Of a stretch of 64,000 bases of DNA, positions 30,001-45,600 are shown in pieces. Origin of the DNA: Limnomonas spitsbergensis (taxonomy: Eukaryota; Chlorophyta; Chlorophyceae; Chlamydomonadales). Location of the stretch: assembly GCA_037349105.1 (NCBI GenBank), contig JAYJMM010000113.1, forward strand, positions 1,054,001 to 1,118,000, written 5' to 3'. Under the pieces are notes generated by a model. The model made no database searches. It was given only the letters and a program-made list of their open reading frames with translations, and had not been told where the DNA came from. Every line of letters starts with the position of its first letter. Position 1 is the stretch's first letter. Made by a program: the position numbers and the translations under genes.

Positions 30001-33000
30001 TGGTCTTGTTTCCCCATTATAATTCCCAATCCTGGTCTTGTTTCCCCATTATAATTCCCAATCCTGGTCTTGTTTCCCCATTATAATTCCCCATCATGGT
30101 CTTGATTCCCCATTATAATTCCCAATTCTGGTCTTGATTCCCCATTATAATTCCCAATCATGTTCTTGATTCCCCATTATAATTCATAATCCTGGTCTTG
30201 ATTCCCCATTATAATTCCCAATCATGGTCTTCATTCCCCATTATAATTCCCAATCCAGGTCTTGATTCCCCATTATAATTCCCAATCCTGGTCTTGATTC
30301 CCCATTATAATTCCCAATCCTGGTCTTGATTCCCCATTATAATTCCCAATCCAGGTCTTGATTCCCCATTATAATTCCTTATCTTGGTCTTGATTCCCCA
30401 TTATAATTCCCAAGCCTGGTCTTGATTCCCCATTATAATTCCCAATCCTGGTCTTGATTCCCCATTATAATTCCCAATTCTGGTCTTGATTCCCCATTAG
30501 AATTCCTTATCTTGGTCTTGATTCCCCATTATAATTTCTAATCTTGGTCTTGATTCCCCATTAGAATACCCAATCCTCGTCTTGTTTCCCCATTATAATT
30601 CCCAATCCTGGTCTTGATTCCCCATTATAATTCCCAATCATGGTCTCGATTCCCCATTAGAATTCCCAATCCTGTTCTTGATTCCCCATTATAATTCCCA
30701 ATTCTGGTCTTGATTCCCCATTATAATTCCTAATCGTGGTCTTGATTCCCCATTATAATTCATAATCCTGGTCTTGATTCCCCATTATAATTCCCAATCA
30801 TGGTCTTGATTCCCCATTATAATTCCTAATCTTGGTCTAGATTCCCCATTATAATTCCTAATCTTGGTCTTGATTCCCCATTATAATTCCTAATCCTGGT
30901 CTTGTTTCCCCATTAGAATTCCTAATCTTGGTCTTGATACCCCATTAGAATTCCCAATCCTGTTCTTGATTCCCCATTATAATTCCCAATTCTGGTATTG
31001 ATTTCCTATTATAATTCCCAATCCTGTTCTTGATTCCCCATTAAATTCATAATCCTGGTCTTGATTCCCCATTATAATTCCTTATCTTGGTCTTGATTCC
31101 CCATTAGAATTCCTAATCCTGGTCTTGATTCCCCATTAGAATTCATAATCTTGGTCTTGCTTCCCCATTATAATTCCCAATCATGGTCTTCATTCCCCAT
31201 TATAATTCCTAATCCAGGTCTTGATCCCCCATTATAATTCCCAATCATGGTCTTGATTCCCCATTATAATTCCCAATCCAGGTCTTGATTCCCCATTAGA
31301 ATTCCTAATCCTGGTCTTGATTCCCCATTATAATTCCCCATCATGGTCTTGATTCCCCATTATAATTCCCAATTCTGGTCTTGATTCCCCATTATAATTC
31401 CCAATCATGTTCTTGATTCCCCATTATAATTCCCAATCCTGGTCTTGTTTCCCCATTATAATTCCCAATCCTGGTCTTGTTTCCCCATTATAATTCCCAA
31501 TCCTGGTCTTGTTTCCCCATTATAATTCCCCATCATGGTCTTGATTCCCCATTATAATTCCCAATTCTGGTCTTGATTCCCCATTATAATTCCCAATCAT
31601 GTTCTTGATTCCCCATTATTATTCCTAATCTTGGTCTAGATTCCCCATTATAATTCCTAATCTTGGTCTTGATTCCCCATTATAATTCCTAATCCTGGTC
31701 TTGTTTCCCCATTAGAATTCCTAATCTTGGTCTTGATACCCCATTATAATTCCCAATCCTGGTCTTGATTCCCCATTATAATTCCCAATCCTGGTCTTGT
31801 TTCCCCATTATAATTCCCCATCATGGTCTTGATTCCCCATTATAATTCCCAATTCTGGTCTTGATTCCCCATTATAATTCCCAATCATGTTCTTGATTCC
31901 CCATTATAATTCATCATCCTGGTCTTGATTCCCCATTATAATTCCCAATCATGGTCTTCATTCCCCATTATAATTCCCAATCCAGGTCTTGATTCCCCAT
32001 TATAATTCCCAATCCTGGTCTTGATTCCCCATTATAATTCCCAATCCTGGTCTTGATTCCCCATTATAATTCCCAACCATGTTCTTGATTCCCCATTATA
32101 ATTCTCAATCCTGTTCTTGATTCCCCATTATAATTCCCAATCCTGGTCTTGTTTCCCCATTATAATTCCCAATCCAGGTCTTGATTCCCCATTATAATTC
32201 CCAATCCAGGTCTTGATTCCCCATTATAACTCCCAAACATGGTCTTGATTCCCCATTAGAATTCCCAATTCTGGTCTTGATCCCCCATTACAATTCCCAA
32301 CCATGGTCTTGATTCCCCATTATAATTCCAAATTATGGTCTTGATCCCCCATTATAATTCCCAATCCAGGTCTTGATTCCCCATTATAATTCCCAATTCT
32401 GGTCTTGATCCCCCATTATAATTCCCAATTCTGGTCTTGATCCCCCATTATAATTCCCAATCCTGGTCTTGATTCCCCATTAGAATTCCCAATCCAGGTC
32501 TTGATTCCCCATTATAATTCCTAATCCTGGTCTTGATTCCCCATTATAATTCCCAATCTTGGTCTTGATTCCCCATTATAATTCCCAATCCAGGTCTTGA
32601 TTCCCCATTATAATTCCCAATCATGGTCTTGATTCCCCATTATAATTCCCAATCCTGGTCTTGATTCCCCATTATAATTCCCAATTCTGGTCTTGATCCC
32701 CCATTATAATTCCCAATCCAGGTCTTGATTCCCCATTATAATTCCCAATTCTGGTCTTGATCCCCCATTATAATTCCCAATCCTGGTCTTGTTTCCCCAT
32801 TATAATTCCTAATCCTGGTCTTGTTTCCCCATTATAATTCCCAATCCAGGTCTTGATTCCCCATTAGAATTCCTTATCTTGGTCTTGATTCCCCATTATA
32901 ATTCCCAATCCAGGTCTTGATTCCCCATTATAATTCTTTATCTTGGTCTTGATTCCCCATTATAATTCCCAATCCTGGTCTTGTTTCCCCATTATAATTC

Positions 33001-36000
33001 CCAATCCTGGTCTTGATTCCCCATTATAATTCCTTATCTTGGTCTTGATTCCCCATTATAATTTCTAATCCTGGTCTTGATTCCCCATTAGAATACCCAA
33101 TCCTGGTCTTGTTTCCCCATTATAATTCCCAATCCTGGTCTTGATTCCCCATTAGAATTCTTAATCTTGGTCTTGATTCCCCATTAGAATTCCCAATCCT
33201 GTTTTTTGATTCCCCATTAGAATTCCCAATCATGTTCTTGATTCCCCATTATAATTCCCAATTCTGGTCTTGATTCCCCATTATAATTCCCAATCCTGGT
33301 CTTGATTCCCCATTATAATTCCCAATCCTGGTCTTGATTCCCCATTCGAATTCCTTATCTTGGTCTTGATTCCCCATTAGAATTCCTAATCCTGGTCTTG
33401 ATTCCCCATTAGAATTCCTAATCTTGGTCTTGATTCCCCATTATAATTCCCAATCATGGTCTTGATTCCCCATTATAATTCCTAATCCAGGTGTTGATTC
33501 CACATTATAATTCCCAACATGGTCTTGATTCCCCATTAGAATTCCTTATCTTGGTCTTGATTCCCCATTAGAATTCCTAATCGTGGTCTTGATTCCCCAT
33601 TATAATTCCCCATCATGGTCTTGATTCCTCATTATAATTCCCAATCCTGGTCTTGATTCCCCATTATAATTCCCAATCATGGTCTTGATTCCCCATTATA
33701 ATTCCCAATCCTGGTCTTGATTCCCCATTATAATTCCCAATCCTGGTCTTGATTCCCCATTATAATTCCCAATCCTGGTCTTGTTTCCCCATTATAATTC
33801 CCAATCCAGGTATTGATTCCCCATTAGAATTCCTAATCTTGGTCTTGATTCCCCATTATAATTCCTAATCCTGGTCTTGATTCCCCATTATAATTCCTAA
33901 TCCTGGTCTTGTTTCCCCATTAGAATTCATAATCTTGGTCTTGATTCCCCATTAGAATTACCAATCCTGGTCTTGATTCCCCATTATAATTCCCAATTCT
34001 GGTCATGATTCCCCATTATAATTCCCAATCCTGTTCTTGATTCCCCATTAGAATTCCTAATCCTGGTCTTGATTCCCCATTAGAATTCCTTATCTTGGTC
34101 TTGATTCCCCATTATAATTCCTAATCTTGGTCTTGATTCCCCATTATAATTCCCAATCCTGGTCTTGTTTCCCCATTATAATTCCCAATCCTGGTCTTGT
34201 TTCCCCATTATAATTCCCAATCCTGGTCTTGTTTCCCCATTATAATTCCCCATCATGGTCTTGATTCCACATTATAATTCCCAATTCTGGTCTTGATTCC
34301 CCATTATAATTCCCAATCATGTTCTTGATTCCCCATTATAATTCATAATCCTGGTCTTGATTCCCCATTATAATTCCCAATCATGGTCTTCATTCCCCAT
34401 TATAATTCCCAATCTAGGTCTTGATTCCCCATTATAATTCCCAATCCTGGTCTTGATTCCCCATTATAATTCCCAATCCTGGTCTTGATTCCCCATTATA
34501 ATTCCCAATCCAGGTCTTGATTCCCCATTATAATTCCTTATCTTGGTCTTGATTCCCCATTATAATTCCCAAGCCTGGTCTTGATTCCCCATTATAATTC
34601 CCAATCCTGGTCTTGATTCCCCATTATAATTCCCGATTCTGGTCTTGATTCCCCATTAGAATTCCTTATCTTGGTCTTGATTCCCCATTATAATTTCTAA
34701 TCTTGGTCTTGATTCCCCATTAGAATACCCAATCCTCGTCTTGTTTCCCCATTATAATTCCCAATCCTGGTCTTGATTCCCCATTATAATTCCCAATCAT
34801 GGTCTCGATTCCCCATTAGAATTCCCAATCCTGTTCTTGATTCCCCATTATAATTCCCAATTCTGGTCTTGATTCCCCATTATAATTCCTAATCGTGGTC
34901 TTGATTCCCCATTATAATTCATAATCCTGGTCTTGATTCCCCATTATAATTCCCAATCATGGTCTTGATTCCCCATTATAATTCCTAATCTTGGTCTAGA
35001 TTCCCCATTATAATTCCTAATCTTGGTCTTGATTCCCCATTATAATTCCTAATCCTGGTCTTGTTTCCCCATTAGAATTCCTAATCTTGGTCTTGATACC
35101 CCATTAGAATTCCCAATCCTGTTCTTGATTCCCCATTAAATTCATAATCCTGGTCTTGATTCCCCATTATAATTCCTTATCTTGGTCTTGATTCCCCATT
35201 AGAATTCCTAATCCTGGTCTTGATTCCCCATTAGAATTCATAATCTTGGTCTTGCTTCCCCATTATAATTCCCAATCATGGTCTTCATTCCCCATTATAA
35301 TTCCTAATCCAGGTCTTGATCCCCCATTATAATTCCCAATCATGGTCTTGATTCCCCATTATAATTCCCAATCCAGGTCTTGATTCCCCATTAGAATTCC
35401 TAATCCTGGTCTTGATTCCCCATTATAATTCCCCATCATGGTCTTGATTCCCCATTATAATTCCCAATTCTGGTCTTGATTCCCCATTATAATTCCCAAT
35501 CATGTTCTTGATTCCCCATTATAATTCCCAATCCTGGTCTTGTTTCCCCATTATAATTCCCAATCCTGGTCTTGTTTCCCCATTATAATTCCCAATCCTG
35601 GTCTTGTTTCCCCATTATAATTCCCCATCATGGTCTTGATTCCCCATTATAATTCCCAATTCTGGTCTTGATTCCTCATTATAATTCCCAATCATGTTCT
35701 TGATTCCCCATTATAATTCCTAATCTTGGTCTAGATTCCCCATTATAATTCCTAATCTTGGTCTTGATTCCCCATTATAATTCCTAATCCTGGTCTTGTT
35801 TCCCCATTAGAATTCCTAATCTTGGTCTTGATACCCCATTATAATTCCCAATCCTGGTCTTGATTCCCCATTATAATTCCCAATCCTGGTCTTGTTTCCC
35901 CATTATAATTCCCCATCATGGTCTTGATTCCCCATTATAATTCCCAATTCTGGTCTTGATTCCCCATTATAATTCCCAATCATGTTCTTGATTCCCCATT

Positions 36001-39000
36001 ATAATTCATCATCCTGGTCTTGATTCCCCATTATAATTCCCAATCATGGTCTTCATTCCCCATTATAATTCCCAATCCAGGTCTTGATTCCCCATTATAA
36101 TTCCCAATCCTGGTCTTGATTCCCCATTATAATTCCCAATCCTGGTCTTGATTCCCCATTATAATTCCCAACCATGTTCTTGATTCCCCATTATAATTCT
36201 CAATCCTGTTCTTGATTCCCCATTATAATTCCCAATCCTGGTCTTGTTTCCCCATTATAATTCCCAATCCTGGTCTTGTTTCCCCATTATAATTCCCAAT
36301 CCTGGTCTTGATTCCCCATTATAATTCCCAATCCAGGTCTTGATTCCCCATTAGAATTCCTAATCCTGGTCTTCATTCCCCATTATAATTCCCAATCCTG
36401 GTCTTGATTCCCCATTATAATTCCCAATCCAGGTCTTGATTCCCCATTATAATTCCCAATCCTGGTCTTGATTCCCCATTAGAATTCCCAATTCTGGTCT
36501 TGATTCCCCATTATAATTCCCAATCCTGGTCTTGATTCCCCATTAGAATTCCCAATCCTGGTCTTGATTCCCCATTATAATTCCCAATCTAGGTCTTGAT
36601 TCCCCATTATAATTCCCAATCCAGGTCTTGATTCCCCATTATAATTCCCAATCCTGTTCTTGATTCCCCATTAGAATTCCTTATCTTAGTCTTGATTCCC
36701 CATTATAATTCCTAATCTTGGTCTTGATTCCCCATTATAATTCCTAATCTTGGTCTTGATTCCCCATTAGAATTCCTTATCTTGGTCTTGATTCCCCATT
36801 ATAATTCCCAATCCTGGTCTTGTTTCCCCATTAGAATTCCTAATCTTGGTCTTTTGATTCCCCATTAGAATTCCCAATCCTGTTCTTAATTCCCCATTAT
36901 AATTCCCAATTCTGGTCTTGATTCCCCATTATAATTCCCAATCCAAGTCATGTTTCCCCATTACAATTCCTAATCGTGGTCTTGATTCCCCATTATAATT
37001 CCTAATCCTGGTCTTGATTCCCCATTATAATTCCCAGTTCTGGTCTTGATCCCCCATTAGAATTCCCAATCCTGGTCTTGATTCCCCATTAGAATTCCTT
37101 ATCGTGGTCTTGATTCCCCATTATAATTCCCAATCCTGGTCTTGATTCCCCATTATAATTCCTAATTCTGGTCTTGATTCCCCATTCGAATTCCCAATCC
37201 TGGTCTTGATTTCCCATTAGAATTCCTTATCTTGGTCTTGATTCCCCATTATAATTCCCAATCCTGGTCTTGATTCCCCATTATAATTCATAATCTTGGT
37301 ATTGATTCCCCATTAGAATTCCTTATCTTGATCTTGTTTGCCCATTCGAATTCCCAATCCTGGTCTTGTTTCCCCATTCGAATTCCCAATCCTGGTCTTG
37401 ATTTCCCATTAGAATTCCTTATCTTGGTCTTGATTCCCCATTATAATTCCCAATCCTGGTCTTGATTCCCCATTATAATTCCCAATCCTGGTCATGTTTC
37501 CCCATTCGAATTCCCAATTCTGGTCTTGATTTCCCATTAGAATTCCCAATCTTGGTCTTGATTCCCCATTAGAATTCCTAATCATGGTCTTGATTCCCCA
37601 TTATAATTCCCAATCCAGGTCTTGATTCCCCATTATAATTCCCAATCCTGGTCTTGTTTCCCCATTATAATTCCCAATCCAGGTCTTGATTCCCCATTAT
37701 AATTCCCAATCCTGGTCTTGATTCCCCATTATAATTCCCAATTCTGGTCTTGATCCCCCATTATAATTCCCAATCCTGGTCTTGATTCCCCATTATAATT
37801 CCCAATTCTGGTCTTGATCCCCCATTATAATTCCCAATCCAGGTCTTGATTCCCCATTATAATTCCCAACTCTGGTCTTGATCCCCCATTATAATTCCCA
37901 ATTCTGGTCTTGATCCCCCATTAGAATTCCCAATCCTGGTCTTGATCCCCCATTAGAATTCCCAATCCAGGTCTTGATTCCCCATTATAATTCCTAATCC
38001 TGATCTTGATTCCCCATTATAATTCCTAATCTTGGTCTTGATTCCCCATTATAATTCCCAATTTTGGTATTGATCCCCATTAGAATTCCCAATCCTGGTC
38101 TTGATTCCCCATTATAATTCCCAATCCTGGTCTTGATTCCCCATTATAATTCCCAATCCAGGTCTTGATTCCCCATTAGAATTCCCAACATGGTCTTGAT
38201 TCCCCATTATAACTCCCAAACATGGTCTTGATTCCCCATTAGAATTCCCAATTCTGGTCTTGATCCCCCATTAGAATTCCCAACCATGGTCTTGATTCCC
38301 CATTATAATTCCAAATTCTGGTCTTGATCCCCCATTATAATTCCCAATCCAGGTCTTGATTCCCCATTATAATTCCCAATTCTGGTCTTGATCCCCCATT
38401 ATAATTCCCAATTCTGGTCTTGATCCCCCATTGTAATTCCCAATCCTGGTCTTGATTCCCCATTAGAATTCCCAATCCAGGTCTTGATTCCCCATTATAA
38501 TTCCTAATCCTGGTCTTGATTCCCCATTATAATTCCCAATCTTGGTCTTGATTCCCCATTATAATTCCCAATCCAGGTCTTGATTCCCCATTATAATTCC
38601 CAATCATGGTCTTGATTCCCCATTATAATTCCCAATCCTGGTCTTGATTCCCCATTATAATTCCCAATTCTGGTCTTGATCCCCCATTATAATTCCCAAT
38701 CCAGGTCTTGATTCCCCATTATAATTCCCAATTCTGGTCTTGATCCCCCATTATAATTCCCAATCCTGGTCTTGTTTCCCCATTATAATTCCTAATCCTG
38801 GTCTTGTTTCCCCATTATAATTCCCAATCCAGGTCTTGATTCCCCATTAGAATTCCTTATCTTGGTCTTGATTCCCCATTATAATTCCCAATCCAGGTCT
38901 TGATTCCCCATTATAATTCTTTATCTTGGTCTTGATTCCCCATTATAATTCCCAATCCTGGTCTTGTTTCCCCATTATAATTCCCAATCCTGGTCTTGAT

Positions 39001-42000
39001 TCCCCATTATAATTCCTTATCTTGGTCTTGATTCCCCATTATAATTTCTAATCTTGGTCTTGATTCCCCATTAGAATACCCAATCCTGGTCTTGTTTCCC
39101 CATTATAATTCCCAATCCTGGTCTTGATTCCCCATTAGAATTCTTAATCTTGGTCTTGATTCCCCATTAGAATTCCCAATCCAGGTCTTGATTCCCCATT
39201 ATAATTCATAATCCTGGTCTTGATTCCCCATTATAATTCCCAATCATGGTCTTGATTCCCCATTATAATTCCTAATCTTGGTCTAGATTCCCCATTATAA
39301 TTCCTAATCTTGGTCTTGATTCCCCATTATAATTCCTAATCCTGGTCTTGTTTCCCCATTAGAATTCCTAATCTTGGTCTTGATACCCCATTAGAATTCC
39401 CAATCCTGTTCTTGATTCCCCATTAAATTCATAATCCTGGTCTTGATTCCCCATTATAATTCCTTATCTTGGTCTTGATTCCCCATTAGAATTCCTAATC
39501 CTGGTCTTGATTCCCCATTAGAATTCATAATCTTGGTCTTGCTTCCCCATTATAATTCCCAATCATGGTCTTCATTCCCCATTATAATTCCTAATCCAGG
39601 TCTTGATCCCCCATTATAATTCCCAATCATGGTCTTGATTCCCCATTATAATTCCCAATCCAGGTCTTGATTCCCCATTAGAATTCCTAATCCTGGTCTT
39701 GATTCCCCATTATAATTCCCCATCATGGTCTTGATTCCCCATTATAATTCCCAATTCTGGTCTTGATTCCCCATTATAATTCCCAATCATGTTCTTGATT
39801 CCCCATTATAATTCCCAATCCTGGTCTTGTTTCCCCATTATAATTCCCAATCCTGGTCTTGTTTCCCCATTATAATTCCCAATCCTGGTCTTGTTTCCCC
39901 ATTATAATTCCCCATCATGGTCTTGATTCCCCATTATAATTCCCAATTCTGGTCTTGATTCCTCATTATAATTCCCAATCATGTTCTTGATTCCCCATTA
40001 TAATTCCTAATCTTGGTCTAGATTCCCCATTATAATTCCTAATCTTGGTCTTGATTCCCCATTATAATTCCTAATCCTGGTCTTGTTTCCCCATTAGAAT
40101 TCCTAATCTTGGTCTTGATACCCCATTATAATTCCCAATCCTGGTCTTGATTCCCCATTATAATTCCCAATCCTGGTCTTGTTTCCCCATTATAATTCCC
40201 CATCATGGTCTTGATTCCCCATTATAATTCCCAATTCTGGTCTTGATTCCCCATTATAATTCCCAATCATGTTCTTGATTCCCCATTATAATTCATCATC
40301 CTGGTCTTGATTCCCCATTATAATTCCCAATCATGGTCTTCATTCCCCATTATAATTCCCAATCCAGGTCTTGATTCCCCATTATAATTCCCAATCCTGG
40401 TCTTGATTCCCCATTATAATTCCCAATCCTGGTCTTGATTCCCCATTATAATTCCCAACCATGTTCTTGATTCCCCATTATAATTCTCAATCCTGTTCTT
40501 GATTCCCCATTATAATTCCCAATCCTGGTCTTGTTTCCCCATTATAATTCCCAATCCTGGTCTTGTTTCCCCATTATAATTCCCAATCCTGGTCTTGATT
40601 CCCCATTATAATTCCCAATCCAGGTCTTGATTCCCCATTAGAATTCCTAATCCTGGTCTTCATTCCCCATTATAATTCCCAATCCTGGTCTTGATTCCCC
40701 ATTATAATTCCCAATCCAGGTCTTGATTCCCCATTATAATTCCCAATCCTGGTCTTGATTCCCCATTAGAATTCCCAATTCTGGTCTTGATTCCCCATTA
40801 TAATTCCCAATCCTGGTCTTGATTCCCCATTAGAATTCCCAATCCTGGTCTTGATTCCCCATTATAATTCCCAATCTAGGTCTTGATTCCCCATTATAAT
40901 TCCCAATCCAGGTCTTGATTCCCCATTATAATTCCCAATCCTGTTCTTGATTCCCCATTAGAATTCCTTATCTTAGTCTTGATTCCCCATTATAATTCCT
41001 AATCTTGGTCTTGATTCCCCATTATAATTCCTAATCTTGGTCTTGATTCCCCATTAGAATTCCTTATCTTGGTCTTGATTCCCCATTATAATTCCCAATC
41101 CTGGTCTTGTTTCCCCATTAGAATTCCTAATCTTGGTCTTTTGATTCCCCATTAGAATTCCCAATCCTGTTCTTAATTCCCCATTATAATTCCCAATTCT
41201 GGTCTTGATTCCCCATTATAATTCCCAATCCAAGTCATGTTTCCCCATTACAATTCCTAATCGTGGTCTTGATTCCCCATTATAATTCCTAATCCTGGTC
41301 TTGATTCCCCATTATAATTCCCAGTTCTGGTCTTGATCCCCCATTAGAATTCCCAATCCTGGTCTTGATTCCCCATTAGAATTCCTTATCGTGGTCTTGA
41401 TTCCCCATTATAATTCCCAATCCTGGTCTTGATTCCCCATTATAATTCCTAATTCTGGTCTTGATTCCCCATTCGAATTCCCAATCCTGGTCTTGATTTC
41501 CCATTAGAATTCCTTATCTTGGTCTTGATTCCCCATTATAATTCCCAATCCTGGTCTTGATTCCCCATTATAATTCATAATCTTGGTATTGATTCCCCAT
41601 TAGAATTCCTTATCTTGATCTTGTTTGCCCATTCGAATTCCCAATCCTGGTCTTGTTTCCCCATTCGAATTCCCAATCCTGGTCTTGATTTCCCATTAGA
41701 ATTCCTTATCTTGGTCTTGATTCCCCATTATAATTCCCAATCCTGGTCTTGATTCCCCATTATAATTCCCAATCCTGGTCATGTTTCCCCATTCGAATTC
41801 CCAATTCTGGTCTTGATTTCCCATTAGAATTCCCAATCTTGGTCTTGATTCCCCATTAGAATTCCTAATCATGGTCTTGATTCCCCATTATAATTCCCAA
41901 TCCAGGTCTTGATTCCCCATTATAATTCCCAATCCTGGTCTTGTTTCCCCATTATAATTCCCAATCCAGGTCTTGATTCCCCATTATAATTCCCAATCCT

Positions 42001-45000
42001 GGTCTTGATTCCCCATTATAATTCCCAATTCTGGTCTTGATCCCCCATTATAATTCCCAATCCTGGTCTTGATTCCCCATTATAATTCCCAATTCTGGTC
42101 TTGATCCCCCATTATAATTCCCAATCCAGGTCTTGATTCCCCATTATAATTCCCAACTCTGGTCTTGATCCCCCATTATAATTCCCAATTCTGGTCTTGA
42201 TCCCCCATTAGAATTCCCAATCCTGGTCTTGATCCCCCATTAGAATTCCCAATCCAGGTCTTGATTCCCCATTATAATTCCTAATCCTGATCTTGATTCC
42301 CCATTATAATTCCTAATCTTGGTCTTGATTCCCCATTATAATTCCCAATTTTGGTATTGATCCCCATTAGAATTCCCAATCCTGGTCTTGATTCCCCATT
42401 ATAATTCCCAATCCTGGTCTTGATTCCCCATTATAATTCCCAATCCAGGTCTTGATTCCCCATTAGAATTCCCAACATGGTCTTGATTCCCCATTATAAC
42501 TCCCAAACATGGTCTTGATTCCCCATTAGAATTCCCAATTCTGGTCTTGATCCCCCATTAGAATTCCCAACTATGGTCTTGATTCCCCATTATAATTCCA
42601 AATTCTGGTCTTGATCCCCCATTATAATTCCCAATCCAGGTCTTGATTCCCCATTATAATTCCCAATTCTGGTCTTGATCCCCCATTATAATTCCCAATT
42701 CTGGTCTTGATCCCCCATTGTAATTCCCAATCCTGGTCTTGATTCCCCATTAGAATTCCCAATCCAGGTCTTGATTCCCCATTATAATTCCTAATCCTGG
42801 TCTTGATTCCCCATTATAATTCCCAATCTTGGTCTTGATTCCCCATTATAATTCCCAATCCAGGTCTTGATTCCCCATTATAATTCCCAATCATGGTCTT
42901 GATTCCCCATTATAATTCCCAATCCTGGTCTTGATTCCCCATTATAATTCCCAATTCTGGTCTTGATCCCCCATTATAATTCCCAATCCAGGTCTTGATT
43001 CCCCATTATAATTCCCAATTCTGGTCTTGATCCCCCATTATAATTCCCAATCCTGGTCTTGTTTCCCCATTATAATTCCTAATCCTGGTCTTGTTTCCCC
43101 ATTATAATTCCCAATCCAGGTCTTGATTCCCCATTAGAATTCCTTATCTTGGTCTTGATTCCCCATTATAATTCCCAATCCAGGTCTTGATTCCCCATTA
43201 TAATTCTTTATCTTGGTCTTGATTCCCCATTATAATTCCCAATCCTGGTCTTGTTTCCCCATTATAATTCCCAATCCTGGTCTTGATTCCCCATTATAAT
43301 TCCTTATCTTGGTCTTGATTCCCCATTATAATTTCTAATCTTGGTCTTGATTCCCCATTAGAATACCCAATCCTGGTCTTGTTTCCCCATTATAATTCCC
43401 AATCCTGGTCTTGATTCCCCATTAGAATTCTTAATCTTGGTCTTGATTCCCCATTAGAATTCCCAATCCTGTTTTTTGATTCCCCATTAGAATTCCCAAT
43501 CCTGTTCTTGATTCCCCATTATAATTCCCAATTCTGGTCTTGATTCCCCATTATAATTCCCAATCCTGGTCTTGATTCCCCATTATAATTCCCAATCCTG
43601 GTCTTGATTCCCCATTAGAATTCCTTATCTTGGTCTTGATTCCCCATTAGAATTCCTAATCCTGGTCTTGATTCCCCATTAGAATTCCTAATCTTGGTCT
43701 TGATTCCCCATTATAATTCCCAATCATGGTCTTCATTCCCCATTATAATTCCCAATCCAGGTCTTGATTCCCCATTATAATTCCCAATCCTGGTCTTGAT
43801 TCCCCATTATAATTCCCAATCCTGGTCTTGATTCCCCATTATAATTCCCAATCCAGGTCTTGATTCCCCATTATAATTCCTTATCTTGGTCTTGATTCCC
43901 CATTATAATTCCCAAGCCTGGTCTTGATTCCCCATTATAATTCCCAATCCTGGTCTTGATTCCCCATTATAATTCCCAATCCTGGTCTTGATTCCCCATT
44001 AGAATTCCTTATCTTGGTCTTGATTCCCCATTATAATTTCTAATCTTGGTCTTGATTCCCCATTAGAATACCCAATCCTCGTCTTGTTTCCCCATTATAA
44101 TTCCCAATCCTGGTCTTGATTCCCCATTATAATTCCCAATCATGGTCTCGATTCCCCATTAGAATTCCCAATCCTGTTCTTGATTCCCCATTATAATTCC
44201 CAATTCTGGTCTTGATTCCCCATTATAATTCCTAATCGTGGTCTTGATTCCCCATTATAATTCATAATCCTGGTCTTGATTCCCCATTATAATTCCCAAT
44301 CATGGTCTTGATTCCCCATTATAATTCCTAATCTTGGTCTAGATTCCCCATTATAATTCCTAATCTTGGTCTTGATTCCCCATTATAATTCCTAATCCTG
44401 GTCTTGTTTCCCCATTAGAATTCCTAATCTTGGTCTTGATACCCCATTAGAATTCCCAATCCTGTTCTTGATTCCCCATTATAATTCCCAATTCTGGTAT
44501 TGATTTCCTATTATAATTCCCAATCCTGTTCTTGATTCCCCATTAAATTCATAATCCTGGTCTTGATTCCCCATTATAATTCCTTATCTTGGTCTTGATT
44601 CCCCATTAGAATTCCTAATCCTGGTCTTGATTCCCCATTAGAATTCATAATCTTGGTCTTGCTTCCCCATTATAATTCCCAATCATGGTCTTCATTCCCC
44701 ATTATAATTCCTAATCCAGGTCTTGATCCCCCATTATAATTCCCAATCATGGTCTTGATTCCCCATTATAATTCCCAATCCAGGTCTTGATTCCCCATTA
44801 GAATTCCTAATCCTGGTCTTGATTCCCCATTATAATTCCCCATCATGGTCTTGATTCCCCATTATAATTCCCAATTCTGGTCTTGATTCCCCATTATAAT
44901 TCCCAATCATGTTCTTGATTCCCCATTATAATTCCTAATCTTGGTCTAGATTCCCCATTATAATTCCTAATCTTGGTCTTGATTCCCCATTATAATTCCT

Positions 45001-45600
45001 AATCCTGGTCTTGTTTCCCCATTAGAATTCCTAATCTTGGTCTTGATACCCCATTATAATTCCCAATCCTGGTCTTGATTCCCCATTATAATTCCCAATC
45101 CTGGTCTTGTTTCCCCATTATAATTCCCCATCATGGTCTTGATTCCCCATTATAATTCCCAATTCTGGTCTTGATTCCCCATTATAATTCCCAATCATGT
45201 TCTTGATTCCCCATTATAATTCATCATCCTGGTCTTGATTCCCCATTATAATTCCCAATCATGGTCTTCATTCCCCATTATAATTCCCAATCCAGGTCTT
45301 GATTCCCCATTATAATTCCCAATCCTGGTCTTGATTCCCCATTATAATTCCCAATCCTGGTCTTGATTCCCCATTATAATTCCCAACCATGTTCTTGATT
45401 CCCCATTATAATTCTCAATCCTGTTCTTGATTCCCCATTATAATTCCCAATCCTGGTCTTGTTTCCCCATTATAATTCCCAATCCTGGTCTTGTTTCCCC
45501 ATTATAATTCCCAATCCTGGTCTTGATTCCCCATTATAATTCCTAATCCTGGTCTTGATTCCCCATTAGAATTCCCAATCCTGGTCTTGATTCCCATAAG
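15040..45600. repeat. second higher-order domain, ~2.9- and ~4.0-4.4-kb blocks
   Basis: Rare monomers act as phase markers and show repeated blocks. CTGTTTTTTG occurs at 17711, 25041, 29040, 33199 and 43469. The AATACCC...TCCTCG variant occurs at 19236, 22149, 26566, 30565, 34724 and 44067. The monomer before GGTCTTTTGATT occurs at 15361, 19779, 22692, 36834 and 41121. Resulting offsets include 2,913, 3,999, 4,159, 4,287 and about 4,418 bp, and the same offsets come up from independent markers. A large block around 35.1-39.4 kb is repeated at 39.4-43.7 kb with an offset near 4,287 bp. This looks like successive rounds of unequal exchange on a multi-kilobase scale. Block edges were read by eye and are approximate. 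Confidence 0.8.
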
